A DNA stretch of 13,477 bases from WHSM01 sp050701635. GTDB lineage: Bacteria > Actinomycetota > Actinomycetes > Mycobacteriales > Micromonosporaceae. Every line of letters starts with the position of its first letter. The first letter of the stretch is position 1. Location of the stretch: positions 1 through 13,477 of the forward strand of contig JBOGDF010000134.1 in assembly GCA_050701635.1 (NCBI GenBank), read 5' to 3'. Positions 6,624-13,477 of the stretch are shown here, one piece after another. Both the position numbers and the translations under genes were made by a program. The notes beneath the pieces are model-generated. The model did not search any database. It saw nothing but the letters and a program-made list of their open reading frames with translations, and had not been told where the DNA came from.

Positions 6624-6627
<4 letters not shown>
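5956..6627 (+). CDS. TetR/AcrR-family transcriptional regulator of the efflux operon
   Basis: This 223-residue one-component regulator has a TetR DNA-binding domain at about 18-66: DDRRAAIIEATLPLLAEHG, then the helix-turn-helix VTTSQIAQAAGIAEGTVFRVF (38-58). The ligand-binding C-terminal domain shows the usual weak conservation. It is expected to repress its own operon by binding the two palindromes just upstream and to release them on binding a substrate of the pump. Start choice: the frame opens at 5923, but that ATG lies within the operator and before the -10. ATG 5956 coincides with the predicted transcript start, which favours a leaderless start there; ATG 5947 is an alternative that overlaps the -10. 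The stop overlaps the ATPase start as ATGA (6624-6627), so the two are translationally coupled. Confidence 0.9.
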
Positions 6628-7562
<935 letters not shown>

Positions 7563-7590
7563 CCCCCCTGACTTCGAAGGACTTCCTTAG

Positions 7591-8430
7591 ATGAGCGTGG
7601 CAACCACCACCCCCACCGAGACCGGCACCGCTCCCCCGGTGTCCGCCGCCCGTGACTGGGGCGGCAGCTCGTACCTGACCCAGATCTGGGTGCTGACCGG
7701 CCGTTCGATGCAGGCGTTGAAGGACAAGCGACTGCTGATCATGAGCCTGCTGCAGCCGCTGATCATGCTGACGCTGTTCAGCCAGGTGTTCAAGGGCATG
7801 GCGTTCGCCCCCGGGTTCCCCCAGGGCGTGGACTACATCGACTACCTGATGCCGGCGATCCTGGTCACCACCGGCAGCCAGTCGGCGATGTGGGCCGGCG
7901 CCGGGCTCGCCAACGACCTGAAGAACGGTGCTCTGGCGCGGTTCCGGTCGCTGCCGATCAGCATGTATTCGCTGCTCACGGCCCGTAGCATCTTCGACGT
8001 CGTACGCAACCTGATCCAGCTGTCGATGCTGCTTGCCGGTGCCGTACTGCTGTTCGGGTTCAGCCCCGGCGGCGGCATCCTCGGTACGCTCGCCGCGCTG
8101 CTGCTGGCGCTGATCGTCGGCTGGGGGCTCTCCTGGGTGTTCATGGCGCTCGGCACCTGGGTCCGCAACATGGAGGTCATGCAGATGATCGGCATGGTCG
8201 CGGTGTTCCCCCTGATGTTCGCCTCCAACGCGTTCGCGCCGGTGGAGAGCATGCCCGGTTGGCTGCAGGCGGTCGCCAACGTCAACCCGCTCAGCTACGC
8301 GATCGAAGGCTCCCGTGGCCTGGCGCTGGGCGACCTGGAGCCGACTCCGATCCTGTGGGCGCTGGTGATCAGCGCGGTCATCGCCGGCATCGGCGCGTTC
8401 GCCGCCGGTCGCGGCATCCGCAAGCCGTAG
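7591..8430 (+). CDS. DrrB-like ABC-2 type permease
   Basis: This 279-residue membrane subunit pairs with the preceding ATPase. Six hydrophobic segments are visible at about 48-67, 85-105, 137-157, 163-187, 198-215 and 254-272, the ABC-2 topology. After a polar Thr/Pro-rich N-terminus (1-28) come family landmarks: LKNGALARFRSLPIS (110-124), the likely coupling helix to the ATPase, and NVNPLSYAIEGSRGL (230-244), the conserved segment before the last helix. GAAGGA-type sequence shortly before the ATG at 7591 can serve as ribosome binding site. It completes a three-gene regulator-ATPase-permease unit. The likely role is export of an antibiotic or lipid-like compound, with the transporter as a dimer of each subunit. 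A 10-bp inverted repeat begins 18 bases after the stop. Confidence 0.92.
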   Translation: MSVATTTPTETGTAPPVSAARDWGGSSYLTQIWVLTGRSMQALKDKRLLIMSLLQPLIMLTLFSQVFKGMAFAPGFPQGVDYIDYLMPAILVTTGSQSAMWAGAGLANDLKNGALARFRSLPISMYSLLTARSIFDVVRNLIQLSMLLAGAVLLFGFSPGGGILGTLAALLLALIVGWGLSWVFMALGTWVRNMEVMQMIGMVAVFPLMFASNAFAPVESMPGWLQAVANVNPLSYAIEGSRGLALGDLEPTPILWALVISAVIAGIGAFAAGRGIRKP

Positions 8431-8448
8431 CGGCTGTCGCTCACCGAT

Positions 8449-8479
8449 GGCGATGGTGCACACTCGCTCCACCATCGCC
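8449..8479. terminator. 10-bp inverted repeat after the permease (possible terminator or attenuator)
   Basis: GGCGATGGTG (8449-8458) and CACCATCGCC (8470-8479) pair perfectly around an 11-base loop, and the stem can extend by a G-T and an A-T pair. There is no U-tract, which is common for actinobacterial terminators. It lies only a few bases before the ribosome binding site of the next ORF, so it could instead be an attenuator or an operator for that gene. Confidence 0.4.
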
Positions 8480-8492
8480 GTGAGGGAGATCG

Positions 8493-8711
8493 ATGAAGGC
8501 GCTCGTCTGTCTGCTGTTCGTACCGCTGGCGATCGCCGTGTGGATCCTGGGCTCTCCGCGTACGGCGTGGCGGGTGATCGCGGCGTTCCGGCGCCGCGGC
8601 GACGAGCCGGCGCCGCAGGGAACGGCGTACACCATGCTGCGGGTCGGCGCGACGCTGGCGCTGGTGTCGGTCGTGCTGCTGCTGATCCTGATCAGCCAGT
8701 CATCCGACTGA
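8493..8711 (+). CDS. small two-helix membrane protein
   Basis: The predicted product has 72 residues: a first hydrophobic segment (about 2-19, KALVCLLFVPLAIAVWIL), a basic cytoplasmic-type loop (WRVIAAFRRRGDEP, 26-39), and a second hydrophobic segment (about 51-67, ATLALVSVVLLLILI is its core). GAGGGAG lies about 5 bases before the ATG at 8493. The pattern of Gly-Ser-Pro-x-x-x-Trp after helix 1 and an Arg before helix 2 recalls small DUF6199-like membrane proteins, but I cannot confirm the family. Function is unknown. It could be transcribed with the efflux genes or from its own promoter after the hairpin, and it converges on sufT, 24 bases away, with only a tiny 5-bp stem (8723-8735) between them. 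Confidence 0.65.
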   Translation: MKALVCLLFVPLAIAVWILGSPRTAWRVIAAFRRRGDEPAPQGTAYTMLRVGATLALVSVVLLLILISQSSD

Positions 8712-8735
8712 GCGTCCGCGCGCCCGCGCTGCGGG

Positions 8736-9230
8736 TCAGACGTTGAAGCCGAGGGAGCGGAGCTGTTCCCGGCCGTCGTCTGTGATCTTGTCGGGGCCCC
8801 ACGGCGGCATCCAGACCCAGTTGATCCGGATGTCGTTCACCAGACCGCCGCCGGGGCCGGTGCACAGCGCCGAGCGGGCCTGGTCCTCGATCACGTCGGT
8901 CAGCGGGCACGCCGCCGAGGTGAGCGTCATGTCGATGGTGGCGACATTCTCGTCGTCGACGTGTACGCCGTAGATCAGCCCGAGGTCGACCACGTTGATG
9001 CCCAGCTCCGGGTCGACCACGTCCTTGAGCGCCTCTTCGACGTCGTCCAGCGCGGCCTTCGGCTTCGGCTCCCCCGCGGCGTCTTCGGCGGCGCTGGCGG
9101 CCGCGTCCGCCGCCGGCGCGTCCGCGGGCACAGCCTCAGCCGGCGCGGTCTCGGCGGGTGCGCGCTCGTCGGGCGTGGTGCCGGAAGGCGCGGTCTGCTC
9201 GGTGTCCGAGTGGGTGGTCGTCTCGCTCAT
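8736..9230 (-). CDS. sufT: SufT/DUF59 iron-sulfur cluster assembly factor
   Basis: This 164-residue last visible gene of the suf operon encodes a DUF59 (MIP18-like) protein, a family that helps mature or transfer Fe-S clusters. The domain spans about 60-150 with DPELGINVVDLGLIYGV (73-89) and TSAACPL (104-110), whose C108 is the conserved reactive cysteine; the C-terminus has WMPPWGPDKITDDGREQL. Residues 1-58 are an Ala/Pro/Glu-rich, apparently disordered tail absent from compact homologues such as M. tuberculosis Rv1466. The start is the ATG at 9230, six bases from a perfect AGGAGG; an upstream in-frame start at 9302 would lie inside sufU and is rejected. The ATG overlaps the sufU stop as ATGA, so translation is probably coupled. 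Confidence 0.92.
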   Translation of the reverse strand: MSETTTHSDTEQTAPSGTTPDERAPAETAPAEAVPADAPAADAAASAAEDAAGEPKPKAALDDVEEALKDVVDPELGINVVDLGLIYGVHVDDENVATIDMTLTSAACPLTDVIEDQARSALCTGPGGGLVNDIRINWVWMPPWGPDKITDDGREQLRSLGFNV

Positions 9231-9679
9231 TGGGTACCTCCTGTCGCGGCGCCGGTACGGGCGACCGCGTCCTTGAACGCCATCCAGGGGAGCAGCGCGC
9301 ACTTGACCCGGCCCGGGTACTTCGACACGCCGGCGAACGCCACCGCGTCCTCCAACAGTGCCTCGTCCGGCGTGATCTGACCCCGGCTGCCGATCATCTC
9401 GGTGAACGCGTCGTGCACCGTGAAGGCGTCGCTGAGCGACTTGCCGCGGAGCAGCTCGTACAGCACGCTCGCGGCGGCCTGGCTGATGGAGCAGCCCATC
9501 CCCTCGTACGAGACGTCCGCGATCTGGCCGTCGTCGAGGTGCACCCGCAGCGTGATCTCGTCGCCACAGGTCGGGTTGACGTGGTGCACCTCAGCCTCGT
9601 ACGGCTCCCGCAGACCACGGCCCTGCGGGCGCTTGTAGTGGTCCAGGATGATCTCCTGGTACAGCGAGTCCAGCTGCAT
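9227..9679 (-). CDS. sufU: SufU zinc-dependent sulfurtransferase
   Basis: SufU accepts persulfide sulfur from the cysteine desulfurase SufS and passes it to the SufBCD scaffold. The 150-residue protein has the SufU zinc-site residues: C38 and D40 in NPTCGD, C63 in GMGCSIS, and C127 in RVKCALLPW. The N-terminal MQLDSLYQEIILDHYKRP is typical of the family. The insertion between the second and third cysteine regions (about 80-118) is the trait that separates SufU from IscU, which supports a transfer role over a scaffold role. The ATG at 9679 overlaps the sufS stop as ATGA, and its own stop overlaps the sufT start as ATGA, making a tightly coupled sufS-sufU-sufT block. Confidence 0.95.
   Translation of the reverse strand: MQLDSLYQEIILDHYKRPQGRGLREPYEAEVHHVNPTCGDEITLRVHLDDGQIADVSYEGMGCSISQAAASVLYELLRGKSLSDAFTVHDAFTEMIGSRGQITPDEALLEDAVAFAGVSKYPGRVKCALLPWMAFKDAVARTGAATGGTQ
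9237..9242 (-). promoter_or_regulatory. ribosome binding site that decides the sufT start
   Basis: On the minus strand a perfect AGGAGG lies six bases before the ATG at 9230, inside the 3' end of sufU. It settles the sufT start against the longer reading from 9302. Confidence 0.8.
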
Positions 9680-10971
9680 CAGTCGAACACCTTCCGGACC
9701 TGTTCGAGTCCCCGTACCAAGGCCTCGACCTCCTCCGTGGTCGTGTACAGGTGGAACGAGGCACGGGTGGTCGCCGGTACGCCGTACCGGACGCAGGTGG
9801 GTCGGGCACAGTGCTGGCCGACTCGTACCGCGATACCGCTGGCGTCCAGCACCTGCCCCACATCGTGCGGATGGATGCCGTCCAGCACGATCGAGATCGT
9901 GCCGCCGCGCCCGATCGGCACCCGGGGCCCGATGATCCGCAGCCCGGGTACGGTCTCCAGGGCTTCCAAGGCGTACCCGGTGAGCAGCTTTTCGTGCCAC
10001 CGGATCGCCTCCATGCCGATCCCGGACAGGTAGTCCACGGCGGCACCGAGCCCGACCGCCTGCGCGATCGGCGGGGTGCCGGCCTCGAACCGGTGCGGCG
10101 GCTCCGCGTACGTGGAGCCGGCCAGGTCGACCCGCTCGATCATCTCGCCGCCACCCAGGAACGGCGGCATCGCGGCGAGCAGCTCGCGCCGCCCCCAGAG
10201 CACGCCGATGCCGGTTGGACCGCACATCTTGTGGCCGGTGAAGCAGACGAAGTCCGCACCCAGGTCCTGTACGTCCAGCGGCATGTGCGGCGCCGACTGC
10301 GAGCAGTCCAGCATCACCAGCGCGCCGACCTGGCGGGCGCGCTCGGTGAGCGCCGCGGTCGGGTTGATGGTGCCGAGGATGTTGGAGGTGTGTACGTAGC
10401 TCACGATCTTGGTGCGCTCGTTGACCAGCTCCTCGAGCTGCGACCAGTCGATGCGACCCTCGTCGGTGATCGAGAACCAGCGCAGCGTCGCGCCGGTGCG
10501 CTCACAGAGCAGCTGCCACGGCACGATGTTCGAGTGGTGCTCCATCTCGGAGATCACGATCTCGTCGCCGGGGCCCAGCCGGAAGCGCTCGTCGCCGCCT
10601 GCGAGCGTGGTGTTGGCGAACCCGTACGCCACCAGGTTGATCGCCTCGGAGGAGTTCTTGGTGAAGACCACCTCGTCGGTGCTGGGCGCGTTGATGAACC
10701 GCGCGACCTTCCCGCGGGCGCCCTCGAACGCCTCGGTCGCCTCCGTGCCCAGGGTGTGTACGGCACGCGCCACGTTGGCGTTGTGCCGCTCGTAGTGCTC
10801 GGTCAGCGCCGCGATCACCTGACGTGGCTTCTGCGAGGTGTTCGCGCTGTCCAGGTAGACCAACGGATGCCCGTTGATCTCCCGCTCCAGGATCGGGAAG
10901 TCGCGCCGTACGGCGGCCAGGTCGTACGTCGGCCCGTCGGGCGGCGCCCCCGGCAACGGCCTTGTCACCAT
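9679..10971 (-). CDS. sufS: SufS group II cysteine desulfurase
   Basis: This pyridoxal-phosphate enzyme converts cysteine to alanine and makes a persulfide for Fe-S cluster building. The 430-residue sequence has the N-terminal VYLDSANTSQKP (38-49), EMEHHSNIVPW (142-152) with the PLP-stacking histidine, and SYVHTSNILGTINP (191-204). LDCSQSAPH (221-229) holds the PLP-binding Asp/Gln region, and FTGHKMCGPTGIGVLWG (244-260) has the Schiff-base lysine K248. The sulfur-accepting cysteine C388 lies in VGQHCARP on a short loop, as in SufS, and RASFHLYTT follows. The ATG at 10971 is preceded by AGGGGAG; the gene begins 11 bases after the sufC stop and overlaps sufU. The N-terminal 15 residues are Pro/Gly-rich and probably flexible. 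Confidence 0.96.
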   Translation of the reverse strand: MVTRPLPGAPPDGPTYDLAAVRRDFPILEREINGHPLVYLDSANTSQKPRQVIAALTEHYERHNANVARAVHTLGTEATEAFEGARGKVARFINAPSTDEVVFTKNSSEAINLVAYGFANTTLAGGDERFRLGPGDEIVISEMEHHSNIVPWQLLCERTGATLRWFSITDEGRIDWSQLEELVNERTKIVSYVHTSNILGTINPTAALTERARQVGALVMLDCSQSAPHMPLDVQDLGADFVCFTGHKMCGPTGIGVLWGRRELLAAMPPFLGGGEMIERVDLAGSTYAEPPHRFEAGTPPIAQAVGLGAAVDYLSGIGMEAIRWHEKLLTGYALEALETVPGLRIIGPRVPIGRGGTISIVLDGIHPHDVGQVLDASGIAVRVGQHCARPTCVRYGVPATTRASFHLYTTTEEVEALVRGLEQVRKVFD

Positions 10972-10982
10972 GGCGTACTCCC

Positions 10983-11762
10983 CTAGCCGCCGACCTTGGC
11001 CGGCCCCGCGCCGGCGACGTACCGCTCGTAGCCGGTGTCCTCCAGCGCGTTCGCCAGCTCCGGGCCGCCCTCTTCGACGATCCGGCCGCCGACGAAGACG
11101 TGCACGAAGTCGGCCGCGACGTACCGCAGGATCCGGGTGTAGTGGGTGATCAGCAGCAGGCCGGTCTTCCCGGTGTCCTTGACCCGGTTGATGCCCTGGC
11201 TGACCACCCGCAGCGCGTCGATGTCGAGTCCGGAGTCGGTCTCGTCGAGCACCGCGAGCTTCGGCTGCAGCAGCTCCAGCTGCACGATCTCGTGTCGCTT
11301 CTTCTCGCCGCCGGAGAAGCCTTCGTTGACGTTGCGCTCGGCGAACACCGGGTCCATGCCGAGCTTCTCCATCGAGCCGCGCAGGTCCTTCACCCAGGTA
11401 CGCAACTTCGGCGGCTCGCCGTCGATCGCGGTCTTCGCGGTACGCAGGAAGTTGGCGACCGAGACGCCGGGCACCTCGACCGGGTACTGCATCGCGAGGA
11501 ACAGCCCCGCGCGGGCCCGCTCGTCGACGGACATGCCGAGCACGTTCTCGCCGTCGAGCGTGACGCTGCCCTGGGTCACCTGGTACTTCGGGTGACCTGC
11601 GATGGAGTACGCCAGCGTCGACTTGCCGGAGCCGTTCGGGCCCATGATGGCGTGCGTTTCGCCGGCCCGTACGGTCAGGTCGACGCCGGCCAGGATCGGC
11701 TTGAGGCCTTCGTCGCCGGTCTTGACCGACACGTGCAGGTCGCGAATTTCGAGAACACTCAT
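10983..11762 (-). CDS. sufC: SufC ATPase of the SufBCD scaffold
   Basis: SufC is the ABC-type ATPase whose dimerisation and ATP hydrolysis reshape SufB-SufD during cluster assembly; it is soluble and not a transporter. The 259-residue protein shows Walker A GPNGSGKST (41-49), Q-loop AMQYPVEVPG (90-99), signature FSGGEKKRHEI (149-159), Walker B VLDETDSGLDIDAL (171-184) and the H-loop THYTRIL (206-212). The ETDSGLDIDAL form and EKKRHEI after the signature are hallmarks of SufC. The ATG at 11762 has AAGGA about seven bases upstream. It begins 28 bases after the Rieske gene stop, the widest gap in the visible operon, and is followed by sufS after 11 bases. Confidence 0.97.
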   Translation of the reverse strand: MSVLEIRDLHVSVKTGDEGLKPILAGVDLTVRAGETHAIMGPNGSGKSTLAYSIAGHPKYQVTQGSVTLDGENVLGMSVDERARAGLFLAMQYPVEVPGVSVANFLRTAKTAIDGEPPKLRTWVKDLRGSMEKLGMDPVFAERNVNEGFSGGEKKRHEIVQLELLQPKLAVLDETDSGLDIDALRVVSQGINRVKDTGKTGLLLITHYTRILRYVAADFVHVFVGGRIVEEGGPELANALEDTGYERYVAGAGPAKVGG

Positions 11763-11790
11763 CGGGGGTCCTTCAACTCCTTGGTGCTGT

Positions 11791-12141
11791 TCACTGGGTC
11801 ATGTCGTTCTTCGGGGTGAGGCAGACGTACACCTCGCCGTCGCGTACCTCCACCGGGTAGACCGGCACCGGCTCGGTGGCCGGCAGCCCGGTCGGCTCCC
11901 CCGTCTTGAGGTCGAACCGCGAGCCGTGCAGCCAGCACTCGATGGTGCAGTCCTCCACGTCGCCTTCCGAAAGCGGCACCTCGGCGTGCGAGCACACGTC
12001 GTGGATCGCGTAGAAGCCGCCGTCCTCGCCGTGCACGATCGCCACCGGCAGATCGTCGATCTCGGCGCGTACCGCACTGCCGGACTCGATGTCCGCCGCG
12101 GCGCACACCTTGACGAACTCCACGGTCTGGTCGGCGCTCAT
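11791..12141 (-). CDS. Rieske-type [2Fe-2S] ferredoxin in the suf operon
   Basis: The 116-residue protein is a small soluble Rieske ferredoxin of the type used by non-heme dioxygenase systems. The cluster ligands are C50 and H52 in DVCSHAEVPL and C69 and H72 in CWLHGSRFDL, the classic CxH and CxxH pairs. No oxygenase domain, signal or membrane segment is present. The ATG at 12141 overlaps the sufD stop as ATGA; the frame opens further upstream, but only inside sufD. Its position between sufD and sufC is a recurrent actinobacterial arrangement, also known from Streptomyces. A role as electron donor during cluster assembly, or as an early client of the Suf machine, is plausible, but I know of no direct proof. 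Confidence 0.93.
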   Translation of the reverse strand: MSADQTVEFVKVCAAADIESGSAVRAEIDDLPVAIVHGEDGGFYAIHDVCSHAEVPLSEGDVEDCTIECWLHGSRFDLKTGEPTGLPATEPVPVYPVEVRDGEVYVCLTPKNDMTQ

Positions 12142-13304
12142 GCGTCCGCCTTCGCCAGCCGCTCGTCGATCGTCGCGGACAGCTCGTCCACCAGCTCCGG
12201 CACCGGGACCCGTGCCAGCAGCTCGGCGAAGAAGCCGCGTACCACCAGCTTGCGGGCCTCCTCGTACGGGATGCCGCGCGAGCGCAGGTAGAACAGCTGC
12301 TCGTCGTCGAACCGGCCGGTGGCGCTGGCGTGCCCGGCGCCGGTGATCTCGCCGGTCTCGATCTCCAGGTTGGGTACGGAGTCCGCCCGGCACCCGTCGG
12401 TGAGCACCAGGTTGCGGTTCGACTCGTACGTGTCGATCGCCTCCGCCACCTTGCGGATCAGCACGTCGCCGATCCAGACGGTGTGCGCGCCACGCCCCTG
12501 CAGCGCCCCGCGGTAGTCCACCCGGCTACGGGTCGACGGCGCGTTGTGGTCGACGAACAGCCGGTGCTCGAGGTGCTGGTCGGCGTCGGCGAAGTAGAGC
12601 CCGAACAGCTCGACGGAGCCGCCTGGGCCGGTGTACTCGACCGAGGAGGAGACCCGTACCAGGTCGCCGCCGATCGTCGCGACCACCTCACGCAGCCGTG
12701 CGTCGCGGCCGATCCGGGCGTGGTGGTGAGTGGCGTACACCGCGTCGCGATCCCAGCCGTGCACCACCACGACGGTGAGCTGCGCGCCGTCGCCGACCAC
12801 GTACTCGACGTTCTCCGCCAACGTCGCGGAGCCCTCGAAGCGCACCACCACGGTCGCGGAGCTGTACGGCTTCGCCTCGATCACCAGGTGACCGGCGGCG
12901 GCGGTGGTGTTGCCGGTGCCGCGCAGGGTGATCACCGACGGCTGCTCGGCCACGGTCTCGGCCGGCACGGTGACCACGAGGGCCTTGTCCGCGGCCTGCC
13001 ACGCCCGGGCGCTGATCCGGTCGGTCGGCACGTACCCCGACGAGCCCTTCGCCGGGTGGTCACTCGGTACGCTCTCCGCGGTCACCGACGGATCCAGCCG
13101 TACGTCGACCACGAAGTCGCTGCCGTCCAGCGGCGCCGCGTCGAGCAGGCCGCGCAGCCGCTTCAGCGGGGTGAACCGCCAGATCTCTTCGAGGCCGGTC
13201 GGCACCGGATGCGCGTCGAGATCGAACGAGCCCTCCGGGTGCAGGTGACTGGCCACCGCGGTGACAGGAGCTGCCTCGACGGCCTCTTGAACGCTCTGGG
13301 TCAC
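12138..13304 (-). CDS. sufD: SufD scaffold subunit
   Basis: SufD partners SufB and SufC in the scaffold that builds Fe-S clusters. The 388-residue protein is longest in the beta-helix core (about 130-320), with ASVELFGLYFADADQH-like repeats, the most typical portion being VELFGLYFADADQHLEHR (231-248). The C-terminal helical domain has PNLEIETGEITGAGHASATG (311-330), including the conserved region around H325, and EQLFYLRSRGIPYEEARKL (335-353), shared by SufB and SufD for SufC binding. A YxPxD-like N-terminal region is variable. The start is a GTG at 13304 overlapping the sufB stop as GTGA, with AAGGTG upstream inside sufB, so coupling to SufB is likely and would help equal production of the partners. 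Confidence 0.94.
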   Translation of the reverse strand: MTQSVQEAVEAAPVTAVASHLHPEGSFDLDAHPVPTGLEEIWRFTPLKRLRGLLDAAPLDGSDFVVDVRLDPSVTAESVPSDHPAKGSSGYVPTDRISARAWQAADKALVVTVPAETVAEQPSVITLRGTGNTTAAAGHLVIEAKPYSSATVVVRFEGSATLAENVEYVVGDGAQLTVVVVHGWDRDAVYATHHHARIGRDARLREVVATIGGDLVRVSSSVEYTGPGGSVELFGLYFADADQHLEHRLFVDHNAPSTRSRVDYRGALQGRGAHTVWIGDVLIRKVAEAIDTYESNRNLVLTDGCRADSVPNLEIETGEITGAGHASATGRFDDEQLFYLRSRGIPYEEARKLVVRGFFAELLARVPVPELVDELSATIDERLAKADA

Positions 13305-13477
13305 CCGACGGCACCTTCCATCTGCAGCTCGATGAGCCGGTTGAGCTCCAACGCGTACTCCATGGGCAGTTCCTTGGCGATCGGCTCGATGAAGCCGCGC
13401 ACGATCATCGCCATCGCCTCGTCCTCGGACAGGCCCCGGCTCATCAGGTAGAACAGCTGGTCGTCGGAGATCTTCGA
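13301..13477 (-). CDS. sufB: SufB scaffold subunit (C-terminal 58 residues only)
   Basis: The right edge of the window cuts this gene; the last 58 codons and the TGA are visible. The fragment begins SKISDDQLFYLMSRGLSEDE and continues AMAMIVRGFIEPIAKELPMEYA to an end in LIELQMEGAVG. This is the conserved SufB C-terminal helical region that binds SufC and strongly resembles the corresponding part of SufD in this window (EQLFYLRSRGIPYEEA). The stop overlaps the sufD GTG. Its catalytic and cluster-binding residues, any intein of the kind found in mycobacterial SufB, and the promoter are outside the window. Confidence 0.95.
   Translation of the reverse strand, partial: SKISDDQLFYLMSRGLSEDEAMAMIVRGFIEPIAKELPMEYALELNRLIELQMEGAVG

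Noticed and set aside
8723..8735. Tiny stem CCCGC/GCGGG between the small membrane gene and sufT
   Set aside because: Five pairs with a three-base loop and no T-tract is too little to call a terminator in GC-rich DNA.
9227..10225. Longer 332-residue reading of sufU
   Set aside because: The upstream part overlaps sufS in another frame; ATG 9679 begins the conserved SufU N-terminus and overlaps the sufS stop.

Overview
This is a GC-rich (roughly 70% by eye) actinobacterial chromosome segment. Strong G/C third-position bias, GTG starts, many four-base stop/start overlaps, the recurrent cgtac word and the family content (acVLRF1 release factor, actinobacterial suf order with a Rieske gene, Tat-exported phosphoesterase) point to Actinomycetota, perhaps Micromonosporales; the order-level guess is inference. 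It reads as ordinary chromosome: no mobile element, tRNA, rRNA or CRISPR was seen. No stretch over 300 bases lacks a gene; the longest gap is 164 bases (1763-1926).

Left part (1-4014). The 3' tail of a possible unknown ORF and a cluster of small inverted repeats face an ABC-F translation-factor-type ATPase (140-1762, minus). Divergent from it is a membrane-anchored neutral zinc metallopeptidase (1927-2868, plus), which converges within 7 bases on a small tandem-ACT protein (2876-3265, minus). Upstream of the ACT gene on the same strand is an actinobacterial Vms1-like release factor, acVLRF1 (3340-4014, minus), a ribosome rescue/quality-control enzyme.

Middle part (4113-8711, all plus). A Tat-exported metallophosphoesterase is followed closely by an AlkD-type DNA alkylation repair glycosylase. 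The stop codon of the latter lies inside the first of two 18-bp palindromic operators that flank the -35 element and fill the spacer of a promoter for a TetR regulator, a DrrA-like ABC ATPase and a DrrB-like ABC-2 permease. This is a self-regulated multidrug-type efflux operon, probably with a leaderless first gene. A 10-bp hairpin then precedes a small two-helix membrane protein.

Right part (8736-13477, all minus). The distal part of a suf iron-sulfur assembly operon, in transcription order: sufB (3' end only), sufD, a Rieske ferredoxin, sufC, sufS, sufU and sufT (DUF59). SufBCD is the scaffold complex, SufS with SufU delivers sulfur from cysteine, and SufT is a maturation factor. Four of the six junctions are GTGA or ATGA overlaps, so translation is probably coupled. 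The operon promoter and any SufR-type regulator lie beyond the right edge.
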